A stretch of DNA of 64,000 bases from Bugula neritina. Taxonomy: Eukaryota > Bryozoa > Gymnolaemata > Cheilostomatida > Bugulidae. This document shows positions 23,416 to 35,816 of the stretch, piece after piece. The notes beneath the pieces were generated by a model. It was not told the DNA's origin and did no database searches. It worked only from the letters and a program-made list of their open reading frames with translations. A program made the position numbers and the translations under genes. Within the stretch, counting starts at the first letter, position 1; each line of letters opens with the position of its first letter. The stretch lies in assembly GCA_964035545.1 (NCBI GenBank), contig OZ037767.1, forward strand, positions 17,423,781 through 17,487,780, given 5' to 3'.

Positions 23416-25716
23416 ATGGATGGGACAGGACATTTGGACCACCAGGAATCCTCCTTTCTATTGGAGATGAGAGACAGGTACTTACCTGTGCACGGCTACC
23501 TTTCCCTTGTCGTCTGCATCGTGGGAATTCTCCTCAACATCATTATTATTGACATTCTGTCTCAGAAGGAGATGCTATCTGCAGTCAACAGACTTCTGCA
23601 AGCTATTGGTAATTATCTTCTCTCTGTAACTCTATGCTCTGGGGAAGACAACTTTTCTTTTATACAATATTGTGATGGTTTCCCAGAGAGGAAGCAACTC
23701 CTAGTCATAGTCAGGAGTGTTTAGTATACTCACATGTCATACGATCTCGAACATACCACACACTATTTCTTTTCGTTATTCTTTTTTTTATATGTAAAAA
23801 TTCCAAATCCTACAATATTTATTCATGAAACTATTACTGATAGCAGCAACTTCTATGTCAGGTATCAGTTATACAGCATAAGGCACAGATAGTCTGACTG
23901 TATGATACTGCAGGTTGTGTTATTCTACAGAATACACTTAGTAAAGTGTTGTCACATGACCACAATATGGCTCTTATTAACGCAACGTATAGTTTATAGA
24001 ATACCTGAAAAACATTGTCAACCAGGATGCTGTTATAATGTGTTTTCTAGTCGGTAAATGGAGTGTGCAGTTTTATGTAGGTGTCTTGACTTTTAAATTA
24101 CCACAAAATAGACTAGTGTGAAAACATCATGAAATATTTTTATAATGCCTGGATGTAAACCAAGTTGGTGTAAAACTGAAGTGTTTCACATGTTCATATA
24201 CACAGCTACTTCTATGAAGACTAAAATAATGGAAGCATTTGAGTTTTGTTAAAGTATATAAATATAGTCAGCATATGTGCTGTTAGCAACCTGTGCACGG
24301 TTAATTTGTATACAATGTGTATAGAGTGTGTAAAGTAGTTGCATTTTTTATATAATGCATTTCTAAGGATTCAGATTTGCTCATAAGGATTTTATTTCAT
24401 ACTTCCCAACTTTTTACTGGATATCGCTGAAGTTAGCAACCAACCATGCCCCACATTGTTTCGAAATTCTTTGCTTTATTCTCATGCACTTCAAATTATG
24501 AAAATGTAAAGAAATGAAACAAACTTCTTTTTTAAATAAATCAAATCAAAATAATATATGTTTCTGTAAACTCAAAAACTCACAACTCATGCAAAAGTTG
24601 AACAGGAACTAAGGCTATTGGGTTTATCATCTATAAATTAGATGATAGCCTTAGTGTCGTTATAAGAGCAAGTCGGGTGGTTAGTGAGGAATCCTTACAT
24701 GCATTGTGTTTCTAACATAAATCTATGACCACATTGTGAGAAGTGTGTTTGTCTTTACTGTTACAGCTGTGGCAGACATATCAACTATGATGACCTATAT
24801 CCCATATTCCTTCTTCTACTACATCATGCACGGCACGGAGGAGAGTGAGAAGAGGAACACACGCAGCGCCACCTGTTATCTCGTCTTCCACGTCATTTTC
24901 AGTCTGATGAGTCATACCATCAGTATCTGGCTAACTGTCACCGTAACTCTGTTTCGGTACCTACACATCGGTACGCTGAGAGGCAAGAAGTGGTGTACCG
25001 TACAAGCTGCAAACCTATGTATAGGCATCATTTGTATACTCAGTCTAGTTTTATATGTGCCGCACATGTTGGTTATAAATATCAAGCAACACACGGATAA
25101 CTCTACTAATCTCACCTGGTATCACATCGATAACGATGGCAGTCATTATGGAAACTATAAGCACCTCAATATGACTCAGTATGTTCTATTAGCCATATTT
25201 GTGAAGATAACTCCTTCCTTGCTGCTGATTGGTCTGTCAGGGTTGATCATAAATTTTATAGTCGCTGCTCATAAAAAGTACAAAGCCATGCACAGGAACT
25301 CTGCTGCAGGGAGTGAGTTACTGAGTCTTTCGAAGAATTCTACTTTCTCAACTTGTAGCCACCAACTCTCATTACAATCGGTCAAGACAAGAAAGAAAAG
25401 AAAGTTAATGAAGTCTTTGAACCAAAGGCATAGAGATAAGAGAGCGCATCAAATCACCAAAATGATTCTGGCGGTGGCCATAATTTTCACAGCTGTGGAG
25501 TTACCGCAGGGCTTGATCTCCGTGCTCTGCTTGTTGGTGAGACAGTTTTTTGAGAAAGTGTACTGGCCACTGGGCAACTTCCTCGATTTAATTACCATCT
25601 TAAGTTGTTGGGTGAACTTTATAATTTTATGTGGAATGAGTTCACAGTTCTGGCAACTGCTAGCTGCCAGGTTTAAATGTCTAAGTTGCAGCAAACGAAG
25701 TTCCAGTGAAAAGTAA
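23416..25716 (+). CDS. Peptide GPCR, myosuppressin/sex-peptide receptor-like (dmsr group)
   Basis: Predicted 380-aa seven-transmembrane receptor from exons 23416-23608 and 24767-25716, joined in phase 1. The first exon gives the N-terminus and TM1 (VHGYLSLVVCIVGILLN) and the second gives the rest. Diagnostic features: AVADISTMMTYIPYSFFYY (TM2), FRY in place of DRY at about residues 127-129, HQITKMILAVAIIFTAVELP then QGL (TM6), and LSCWVNFIILCGMSSQFW in place of a classic NPxxY segment (TM7). This combination is typical of the FMRFamide-like, dromyosuppressin and sex peptide/myoinhibitory peptide receptors. A basic third intracellular loop (RKKRKLMKSLNQRHRDKR) is present. NxS/T sequons NSTNLT and NMTQY lie in the second extracellular loop. 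An in-frame ATG at 23341 would add 25 residues; 23416 is preferred because TM1 follows at the usual distance. The ligand is unknown. Confidence 0.9.
24609..24653. other. Imperfect inverted repeat in GPCR intron
   Basis: ctaaggctat and atcatcta are separated by a short insertion and face tagatgatagccttag. Folding gives a 16-bp stem with one 9-nt bulge and a short AT loop. It lies about 110 bp upstream of the exon 2 acceptor. Confidence 0.6.
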
Positions 25717-26231
25717 ATAGTTTCAATAGTTCAAAGATATCATGTTAGTCCATCATTGACTATAATCTTAGGTCATGTGAAAAAATATTATTAGTCAATA
25801 GGTTTATGATATTATAATTTGTGATTTATTGAATCTCAAAACCATTTTTATTAATTGTTGAATTGCTTCGAGAATCTAATGTAGAGAATTTGGTGAATGT
25901 TGGAGGTAGCAGTTGATGACTGTGAATCGCATTATTTCTAGTAAAAAATATTTTTCAGGCCTTATTTGTTGTTTTATAGTAATTATATTATGACCTTTGC
26001 TTATACGCATAGAAATATAAAAATATAGAAATATAGAAATTATATTTAGAAATAAGAACCTTTGAGAATTTTATTGAGCATCATTTGAATTTTATTGAAA
26101 AACTTTGAGTTCACCATAAAATTTAGTAAAAATATGTTTTACATCCTCAGTTTTTAGTCATCCGTTATAACAATGATAAAAGATTTGCTAACATAAAAGT
26201 GTAATAAAAATAAGTACAATAAATAAGTTTG

Positions 26232-28364
26232 TTAAACTGGACAGTATAAGGTGAATGCACAGGCACAAACTCTAGGGTCAAACCTGGTACCATCAGCACA
26301 CTTTCTATCGTATCTTCTATGACTACCCACAATCCCTTGAGTGAACTTTTTACAGTTCGTGTCTGGTACGATGGAGTATACATTGCCATGCTCTACACAT
26401 TCTGTATCAGAGGTTGTTTCGTGCTTTAAATCAGCTTTTCCTACATAATCGACGTATCCATCAAACTGGCCATGGCTTTTTCCTGTATTCATATGAGGAG
26501 CTGACTTAGTTGGTGGATATTTAATTTGCTTTGGTGTCGTTGTTGGGCGATAGGTGTTGGGGTACCTTGTAGTTGGTGGGTAGGTGGTTGGTGGGTATCT
26601 TGTAGTTGGTGCATACCTTGTGGTTGGTGCATACCTTGTAGTTGGTGCATACCTTGTAGTTGGTGGGTAGGTGGTTGGTGGGTATCTTGTAGTTGGTGCG
26701 TACCTTGTAGTTGGTGCATACCTTGTAGTTGGTGCATACCTTGTAGTTGGTGGGTATCTTGTAGTTGGTGGGTATCTTGTAGTTGGTGCGTACCTTGTGG
26801 TTGGTGCGTACCTTGTAGTTGGTGCGTACCTTGTAGTTGGTGGGTATCTTGTAGTTGGTGCATACCTTGTAGTTGGTGCATACCTTGTAGTTGGTGGGTA
26901 GGTAGTTGGTGCATACTTTGTAGTTGGTGGGTAGGTAGTTGGTGGACGTCTTGTAGTTGGTGGGTAAGTAGTTGGTGGGTAGGTAGTTGGTGGACGTCTT
27001 GTAGTTGGCGGGTAGGTAGTTCCTCTAGCTGTTGTGGTTGGGTAGGTAGTAGGAGTGGTGCTGACTCCACTCAGAGTTGAGGAGAAAGTTGAAGAAGATG
27101 AAGTTGTGGAAGATGCTTGTCCATCACCCGTCCTCCGTGAACGTGTCCCCTCAGTCGTAGAAGTTGAAGATGACGATGTTGAGGTTGATTCTGTTGGAGA
27201 ATCTGGATTGACTTCCAGACTCTTCAAATTGGCAACGTTGCAGTCAACCCAAAATGTTGTCTGATTCACCACAATTGTCAGTCTACAACAAAAGTGTTAC
27301 ACATGACAAATTGTTGTCTGACTATAAGATAAAAGAACCCGCAGCTCAGGATCATATAAATAGTGTATTCTGCAGGCTTGCAAAATTTTAGCATAAGTTT
27401 GATCTATACAAAATAATGGAGAAAAATTAGAAATAAAGTATTCAAAAATTTATGCTAGCTTGTTTGATTGAAAAAAGCTTTTTCCATTTATTTTATGTTG
27501 CAGTAATATGTCTTGGCAATTCTGTTCCATGCTCTACCATCTTCGAGGTTTCTAATGTTATGGTAAATTGCTAAACTTACTTCAACTCCACCTCATCGGT
27601 TGGTTGTAGCGTAGCTGGGGCTTTCCATTCAAAGAAGATCTCATCCTTATCCTGGTTGCTGCTATGAGTAATAGAAGATTTGCCGTTGCAAGCCGTTTTA
27701 ACTAGATTTTGGTTAGAAGTTCCGGGTCTCATTTCTCCAATCGGTTCGCCATCTTTGTACACACTAGCAAGAAACCCTCTGAACTTGAGAGAAGATCCAA
27801 CCGCCGTAGGAAATATTCCCACTGCAATCACAAATTATCACATTAGTGCAGAACAAGTATACAGAAAATAGTGGCTAGCAGTGCCCAAGCTTTTCCTTGG
27901 TACTGGAATATTTTAAAAAGCCATTCTTTTTTATAGCTTCATTTAAAAATTTTTGAAGTCTTTGGAAGATTTGATGACTAACGATTTCATTTACTATGCT
28001 ATCTAGGTTAAAAGCTTTCTTTTTGCGAGAGCATATACAAAACAGAATTAGTATTTATATTTGCCTGAATACATCACTATGATTAAAATAGGTTATTTTG
28101 ATGACTCTGAATTGAGAAAATACTTTCACATGCTTACAAATTATACTAATTTTTGACTTTTAAGAAATTGCAGATCAACTTACTGCTAGTAAACTGTCCA
28201 GGAATCCATCCCAGACCTACAAAATCAAATGGGCAAGTGGAGGTTTGGGCAGGTACTCCATGGGAAGGAGTCCTCGTTCTACAAGCCTCAGCAGGTGCTC
28301 CACTTGGCCAAGCTGATGCTGTTGATATCAAAACACTAAGAGCTAGTATACTCCTTAAGTCCAT
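26232..28364 (-). CDS. Secreted reeler-domain protein with Thr/Pro repeat and C-terminal chitin-binding domain
   Basis: Predicted 490-aa extracellular protein, exons 28184-28364, 27581-27821 and 26232-27282, phases 1 and 2. A signal peptide (about residues 1-18, ending STASAW) is followed by a reeler/reelin domain of about 140 residues, with PSGAPAEAC at its start, FRGFLASVYKDGE in the middle and FFEWKAPATLQPTDEVEL near its end. A Ser/Thr linker leads to a long repeat (about residues 215-395) of TTRYAP/TTRYPP 6-mers and TTYPP 5-mers, probably O-glycosylated like a mucin. The last 55 residues have six cysteines spaced as in a peritrophin-A/CBM14 chitin-binding domain (CVEHGNVYSIVPDTNCKKF, then C, CAC, C). 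A role in cuticle, tube, shell matrix or immune defence is plausible but inferred. A TATA-like tatataatatat lies near 28452-28463 on this strand, about 95 bp upstream of the ATG. Confidence 0.88.
26555..27030. repeat. Coding minisatellite (15/18-bp units) in reeler gene 1
   Basis: Plus-strand units ccttgtagttggtgcata (18 bp) and gtaggtagttggtgg-type (15 bp) encode, on the minus strand, TTRYAP/TTRYPP and TTYPP. All unit lengths are multiples of three, so the frame is kept; both strands stay open as a by-product. Copy number is likely to vary between individuals. Confidence 0.92.
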
Positions 28365-30583
28365 GGTTCTTTTCCTCTCCAGCTCAAAAATTCCAGTCCT
28401 ACCACTTCTGTTCTCTAACCAACTATGACCTTCTCACCCAGCACAACATCCAATATATTATATAGTTGAGCTGTAATATCTCATGTCATCATTTCAGTTA
28501 AATTAGGCTTCTAACAGAGCATAGAAGTGACGCCCACTTTAAGATTAGTTAAGAAAGTTTCAAGCACATCTCTATGTGTCGCCATGGCAACTAGTGCCTA
28601 GCAACAAGATAACGCCTGCAACATTAACTAGATTAGGTTTACAGTTAATCTGCTGAGTACTGTGAAGGTTAGTTAAGTTGATTATGCAGAGATTATGATA
28701 ATAAGAAGGGGTTTGCCTTCAACTCAGTGGTCATTGTCATCGAGAGACAACTTTGCCAGAGTTTCTCTCTCTATATTTCCCGTCATGTGAATAATCAAAC
28801 TCCTATCAACTTCTTTGGCTAAGGAAAATTGAACTTAATTCATAGGTTTTGATAGTTATTAAACGTTGGGGTGACACAGGTTTAGTCCACTTTGAGCAAG
28901 TTTGGCTGGTAAATTCTGATGACTAAATAAGACTGGATTGAGATCTTGATAGCACATCTGGTAATAACAGAGTTATTGAAGCCAAATTCTCAAGTAGCAT
29001 TATTCAAGATTATTATTTTAACTAAAATGTATAGAAATGTCCTTTTTTGTAAATTAAGCAAGTTAGTGATTGCAACATAAAGACTTTACAATACTGTGAG
29101 AAGTTTTAAATGTCACAGGCTTCACCTCGCCTTGACATGAACAAAAAAATTGTCTAGCTGTGAAGTTTAAACAACCACTAACAGTCCATCTCACCTGCTA
29201 TAATCTGATTGGTTTATCAGATTATGATGTCACAAAGTGGTTTATTTGTTTGGTAACTTATTAAATATTGTGTTTTGAACAAAGATTTAAGGTTTTCAGC
29301 CAAATGTATGTCACGTATCAGCTATAAAGTGTGGCTGAGACTTCTAGAAGATATAATACCCTATTTAAGGGATGCTGAAATTACTCCCTCTTTGAACAAA
29401 GTATTTTGAGGCTATATGATTTACTACTAATACATGTGGCTGTATTAAGACGATTAAATACTAAAATACTAAAAATGGGGCTTTATCAGGCAGCTGTCAT
29501 CATTTCACCTGATAATTATGTTTAATATATTTATTAAAAAACAATTTTTGCCGATGCAAAGGTTGTTCACTGCGGCTGTTGACAGTGAAAAACACCTTGT
29601 CATGTTTTAAACTTAAAGTCTGACCTCAATTGCCAGCTGGTCCCTTTAACACACCTTGGTGACATGACACAGCTTCAAAACATCCAATCTATTTTATTTA
29701 TAAATTTATTATTAATTATAAGTTCATGAGCCGTACCACGTTAATGTCCGACACATTAGGTGGGCTCCAAGTTAAATTTAGATCCAAAGTGAATCAGGCC
29801 TCACATTCCAAAATGTTTTCAGTTAATCATAATAGCAATTCATAGAGGAAAAGTTGAGATAGTCTCAGCTCTTTAAATTTATTTATAATTCTTGCTAGAA
29901 CATATCTTGTTATGCTACATTTCTAATCTAGAACACAAAATTTTCTCAATTTCTTCATTACTGTATACATACCTCATCCATAGATGCTAGCAGTTTTCCT
30001 GGATATACAATGCATGTAAACATATTATATGCAGGTAAAGTCATGGACATGCACAGTGTGGCATCCACAAATAATCATAACTATGTTATCCTATATCATC
30101 ATATTATACTATTGTCATCTGCTACCACACATTGCCAGATAGAAGCAATATATTATAACATATAATATATGATCATATATACTTATATATGGTAATAATA
30201 TATACGTACTTATATATATATCAGACACCATCAGATATTATCTTATATTATCCTGTAACATATCATATTATGGTATAAATCAGGTTAAGATGATGAGATT
30301 GTAAGGTTAACATGGCACTAAATCTAAAGTTGAAATAAGCAATTGATATATCAGGGTTTGGTAGTTTGAAGGGTATACGTACTTTATTTCATAAAATAAT
30401 ATTGACAATAATAAATATATTATAAGCATGCAGTTATAAAACATCACTATAAAGCACAGTAAAGAACAATAACATGATTAAATCACAGATCACCCAGAAT
30501 ATTGTTGAAAAGTTGCTTCTTTCTTTTCAGCACCCATTAGGTTTCGATGAATATTATATCGTCACTTCGATGGTGTGATCGAT
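28365..30583. other. Intergenic spacer between the two reeler genes
   Basis: AT-rich sequence without a supported exon. It includes the presumed promoter of reeler gene 1 (TATA-like site near 28452) and AT dinucleotide-rich stretches near 30150-30260. Confidence 0.5.
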
Positions 30584-32477
30584 TCAGAGGTCACACTCCT
30601 GAGTAAAGGAGCAGACGCAGTGCCGGGTGTCAAACCTCAGACCAGCTGGACACTTGAAGATGAACTCCTGAGAGCCGGCCGTCTGCTTGAACTCCTTACA
30701 GTCTGTGTTGGGGATCACAGAGTATGTGTTCCCGTATTGCTGACAAGACAACGGTCTGCTGCTAGTTGTAGTCTCAGCGCTAGAGATGGAAGGGCTACTT
30801 GTGGAAGTGTTTCCAGAGCTGCTGGAATTCATTGTCGTGGAAATGCCATTAGAGTCAACGCTATCCGGTGGAGCGATACGGGGGTTGGTGGTAGTCTCTT
30901 CGTCCACCTTTTTGTCTAGATAAAAGACTTCACAGCCTTTCCAGTAGGTATCTTCAGTACCAATTGACAACCTACGTATACAAGGTCATAAATGTAAAAA
31001 ATTGTGATGCAATGAGTTATTAATTTCCTTATCAACAAAAAACGACATTGTATTAGGTACTTTATTCCAAGTAAAAAAGCTTATCTGGGATTAATGTTGG
31101 TCTAGCTTTAGCTGACGTACTCTTTGTAACTAATGCGAACCTAGATGGAATTGCAAAACAATTTATATTTTTGTCAACACTGCAGTTATTCAAAAATGAG
31201 AAATAGTTCTATTTTAGATTTCAACTATAAATAGCTATTTTTGTCAAGTTTAAAAACCAATATTGGTCAAGCAGCTAGTAACTGCTCAAAGATTTGATTT
31301 AAAAAACTGCGCATGATGAGAAGTAAAATCAAGAAATTAGAAACCAACACTTCAAGAAAACACTAATAGGCATGTGACTAAGTTTTGAATGAATAAACAT
31401 TTCTTGCCCAATGCTGTTGTGGAAGGATTCCATTTACTTCACAACTACAGTTATACCGGAGACAATTGGATAATTTGCATACAATACAGTTAAGTAGTCC
31501 ATGAACTGGCCATTTTATAATATTTAACATTTATTAGAGATTACACTTTGAATGTGGGCGACTAATGATCAGGATTACCAATAAGCCATACACTCTTGAA
31601 CTAATGACCCTCGACATAGAATTATAGCAGACGCCCACCTGACGAAAGGTAAATCATCTGCAGCCAGATTGAGAGGTGCTGTCCAAGTTAGGGTCACCGC
31701 TGTCTTGTTAACTAGGTCAATATGCTTCAGACTGCTATTTGCACACGTTGGTTCGGCTGTCATGTCATTGGACGACATCTCACCAATCAGAGAGTTGCCT
31801 AACTGAACGGAGACTATGAACAGCTGGAAGGGTTTGCCTTCCTCCTGGCTTATAGTCACTGGAAAAGCAAACACACAGTAACATGTAACTGACACGTATC
31901 AAAGTGGTTAGCATATACAAGGATGAAGCCCAGGAAGTCATGTTTCAGCTGATCTAAATCAAGTGAACTTTTTGCATGTGGGGAAATTTTAGACTGAACA
32001 CAAATTTAAAATTGATTATATATGAATCATTTTGATATAAAAATCAAAGAAAGCACCTCTTTCAGCTGATAACTTTTTAATGCTTCTCTAAATTATTAGT
32101 CGGGCTCTATCTAAATTTCTAGATTATAATATGTGGGTTTTCTAGCAGCGTAGACTTATTATAGCATTCTAATATAGCCAATTCTACAGTAGACATACCA
32201 AAAGATAAACTCTAAAGTAACGGACACTATCAAACTCTCTCAAGGTGACTTAGTAAACTCTCTCAAGGTGACTTAGTAAACTCTTACTTTTTGTAGGCAT
32301 ACCAGGAGCCCACTCCTGTGACTCTAGAAAGTACGGGCAGCCAGTCTCCTCATTCAGTACTGTCCCATTGTATCCGGCAAAGACTCGAGATGAGCAGAAC
32401 TGGACATTTCCAGAAACTTCTGCCGTAGAGAAAGCAGCTACAAACAGTACCACAGCACAAGTCACTCTCTCCAGCAT
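30584..32477 (-). CDS. Secreted reeler-domain protein with C-terminal chitin-binding domain, short paralogue
   Basis: Predicted 265-aa secreted protein, exons 32288-32477, 31639-31858 and 30584-30971. Intron positions and phases (1, then 2) equal those of the neighbour at 26232-28364, showing tandem duplication. It has a signal peptide (about residues 1-22), a diverged reeler domain (FCSSRVFAGYNGT at the start, VTLTWTAPLNLAADDLPF near the end), a short Ser/Thr linker rich in SSS/TTT with no long repeat, and a six-cysteine CBM14-like end (CQQYGNTYSVIPNTDCKEF, then C, CVC, C). The reeler half lacks the usual FRGF core and is less conserved than in the neighbour. The function would be similar: binding a chitinous or glycan matrix, possibly immune. 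Confidence 0.85.
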
Positions 32478-35400
32478 GTTGAGGTTAGTTGAGTTGTGAG
32501 ATTAGAGTTGTGACTGAACAAACAAGGAGCTGCATCTACCACAAAGACATGAATGAGTGAAACCTTTTCACTGCTAAACTTATACTTCATGGACCATTTA
32601 CTAGAGTTGAATCAGCAGGAAATACTAATCATTGTTTCCCTGCAGAAGAATGTGAGTTTGACATCAACTGTGGTCATGTATTGATATTTTGAATCTCACT
32701 TGACATATCTTTGATAGATTTACCAAAATATACAGTCACTAGACAAACAAGTTAGGAAGATATTTGAAACAAACAATGTAAATAACATCTGGTGCCAAGA
32801 GCAAACAAAAGCAAGTAATGATAGCTATGAAAACAATTTTTTAGAAATGTATTGAGAAAAGACAGTGGCATAAACTACTCTACTAATCTCTGTTGGTAAA
32901 ACAATGTATCTCTTTTGTCTTTTGCCTGCCCATTAAGTGGACTGTAGCATTTGCATGTTTATGCTCATCATAATATATTGTGATTGTTTACCCTCCACTG
33001 AATCAGTTCCAGCTACTTTACCAGCGGAACTGGTTCCAGGTCTCCCTCAATGCTTCTACTTATACAGGCGGATACTAACAGCTGATGGCCTGCTGCCTCC
33101 GTGCTACTATTACAGCATTTTCTAATAGGTTCAATCTTCCTTAACAAAGAGTATACAGAAAGCAGCTCAGAAGGTGAAGATTAAAAGCTTAAAAACAGGA
33201 TCTGTATTGTGGTGCAATAGTGCCATTATAATAATCATAATAGTAATAATAATTATGCTAATGGTAAGACTGATGAGAAAACATTAGGTAATAAGTTAAC
33301 AGCATATAGCTAAAGCATATAGCATAATATATTGTTAGCAAGCTATGTGTGACATGTGTATATGTATCAGCTATAATGTGAGCTAGCAAAGTATACGTGG
33401 AAGCTAGTATTATTTGTATATATCTACAAACAAACAATTAGTAGCTATTTTGGATTTTAATTCACAAAATTATAAATGCAATGCACTTAATGTACAATTT
33501 AGTTGAACATAGATTTTTCCCCATCATTATATTGAAATGGCAGTATAACAAGTTAAAATTATTACTGTATAATATAAATGTCTTTATTCTGCTGCATTAT
33601 ATTGCAATTAAATTACGTACTCTGTGATCACTGGGTATTCCAGCCATTGCCATATTAATGGCTAATGTTGATATTCCACTTCATGTTATTGCAATAAGTG
33701 TTTTTATTATTCAATATTATTCCACAAACTCAAAACTCTGTTGATTTGATTGACACCAGTGACTCTTATGCTATACAGTGACACAAGAGGTGTCGAAGGT
33801 AACCCCCTCCACATATCTCTATGTTGGGTAAATTTAGTCGATATTATAACAGGTGTGAAATGTAAAAGTTTAATCTAGCATAGCGAGTAAGTAGATTTCC
33901 CCTACTTTTGAGAGTAATTGCTACCAACAAGGACTCATGAACATCTGTAAGAAAGCCAACTCGTGTCAGTAAGATGCAAGAACTTGGGAGACCTGCCAAG
34001 GTGACTCATGCCAACTAGTGCAGTGGTTGAGTGCACGTGTAGCTAGTGTCAATGTGTCACAGCTTGACGTCATTAGTCGTGATAACATGCGTTGAGAAAG
34101 AGAATGATTGCCCCGAAGAGGCTGTGGCAATAAGATGATTCTACTGTATTGTGGTTACTTGAAAATATATTGGTGGGTGATTTGGTGATGACTGACTAAC
34201 TATTTGAATCTGACAAAGAAACTGGCTTGTATCAAATTAATCTTACTTCTTTGACAGCTTTACAAGGTTGTTGGCAAAATGGTGGCAAGAGGTTTTTGAA
34301 GATAACCTGCAGTAATGTAATAGTTATCACCAGTGTCCAGAGATAAGCTGTCATCTGTAGATACTTCTAGAAATCAATTAGTTTAGGCCATAAAGCAAAA
34401 TTACTTTTGAAGAAAGTTAATGTTTATTAATTATTGCCCTAACTTTAAACAATAAATTATCTGATTTGCAAGCTACAAATACATTATGCTCAGTCATTGA
34501 ATTGTGAATCACTTATAGCATTGGCAACATACCACTTGCGAGAAACTTATAGAAAATATTCAACATAAACATAATAATTACATGTGGACAGTAAACTATC
34601 ATATATTATAGACTATTTATAACATAATACTATTTATAGTGCATAGCATTTCATGTATCACAGGGGAGACAGCTTGATATATTTATATTTCCTAGAATAT
34701 CAACACATGAAGCAGCTAAGAGTTCACATAAGATAGCTTTGTGCAGCAGTAGCCTTGGTTACATGTGGCCACAGATTCATGGGTATGATAAGTTTGTAGT
34801 TTTAGAACCTAAGCTAACCATGTTCTCATCTGTTCTGCCAAAACATCAATAGATGTACCGACAGGCAGATACCGAGTCTCCAAGATCTCATTTTATATAA
34901 ATTCAACTTCCCAGTTTACTCTCTGAAGTTTCTTAAAATTTAAATGCATTTTTTGAGTTAGTTGATTGCCGGTTTGATGTAACACCTACAGTGATCAGCA
35001 CCATGTCTAGATGCATTTATCTGCTCCAAGACATGTATGATTGTTACCCCAACCTCTTAGCTATAAGACCATGTTACTAGGAATTTAAGATGGCTATATA
35101 TCAAATGTTTAAAAGTTGGATGAGAAAATGTTGACAGGAAGTGGGCAGAGTGTCAACCTCATACGTCTGTGTAAAAAGTGTTATGTTAGACACGAAGAGA
35201 CGGTTTCAGTTTGACAAGCTCTATTTACAATAAACAGAAACATCAACAATTATACATACACTTCTACAGACAGGATTGTATTTCAGACTATCTTTATGGA
35301 TGAGAACCCTCTACTAGAGAGCAGACGATTCCAGCTAGTTAGCAGCAGTGGGAAGATTTCAACAGTATGTACACAGTGGTAAGACCGGCATTGCCTGGTC

Positions 35401-35816
35401 ACACAGTAAGTAGAGTAAATATTGCACCGCCACACGGTGTGAAAAAACTAATGCTAGATAACATCGATAAAACAAAGTGACAATTGTAAATGACAATAAC
35501 GTAGTGTTACAGTTGCTAAGCAACATGGTAATAGACTTGGTGCTACTTGGTTACACCTACTTAGTGGATGTATAATGGTTCAGATTAAGTAATTTAAAGA
35601 GTTACAAAAATATTGAATCAAGTAATTTGAGCAACATTATCACAAACTATCATCCTACTGAGTCTAGAAAATTCCATCAGACCAAAACTAAAAACTGGAA
35701 GAAACAATGAATAGAAAAATATGGCCAACAGCAGAAATTTAAATAAATAGGTTTTGGATAAAAGAGACCAGAAAAGCATGTGATCTAAAAATGGAAGATT
35801 TAAAGGAGGAGGGGTG
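32478..35816. other. Long intergenic spacer
   Basis: About 3.3 kb of AT-rich DNA between reeler gene 2 and the 3' end of PPP4R4, both on the minus strand. Short ORFs such as 32937-33125 have no splice or family support. No tandem array or RNA gene was recognised. Confidence 0.5.

Noticed and set aside
26489-27080. ORFs of HQLQ, CSWW and VVGAYL repeats overlapping reeler gene 1
   Set aside because: Other frames of the Thr/Pro coding repeat; only the frame with signal peptide, reeler and six-cysteine end is supported.
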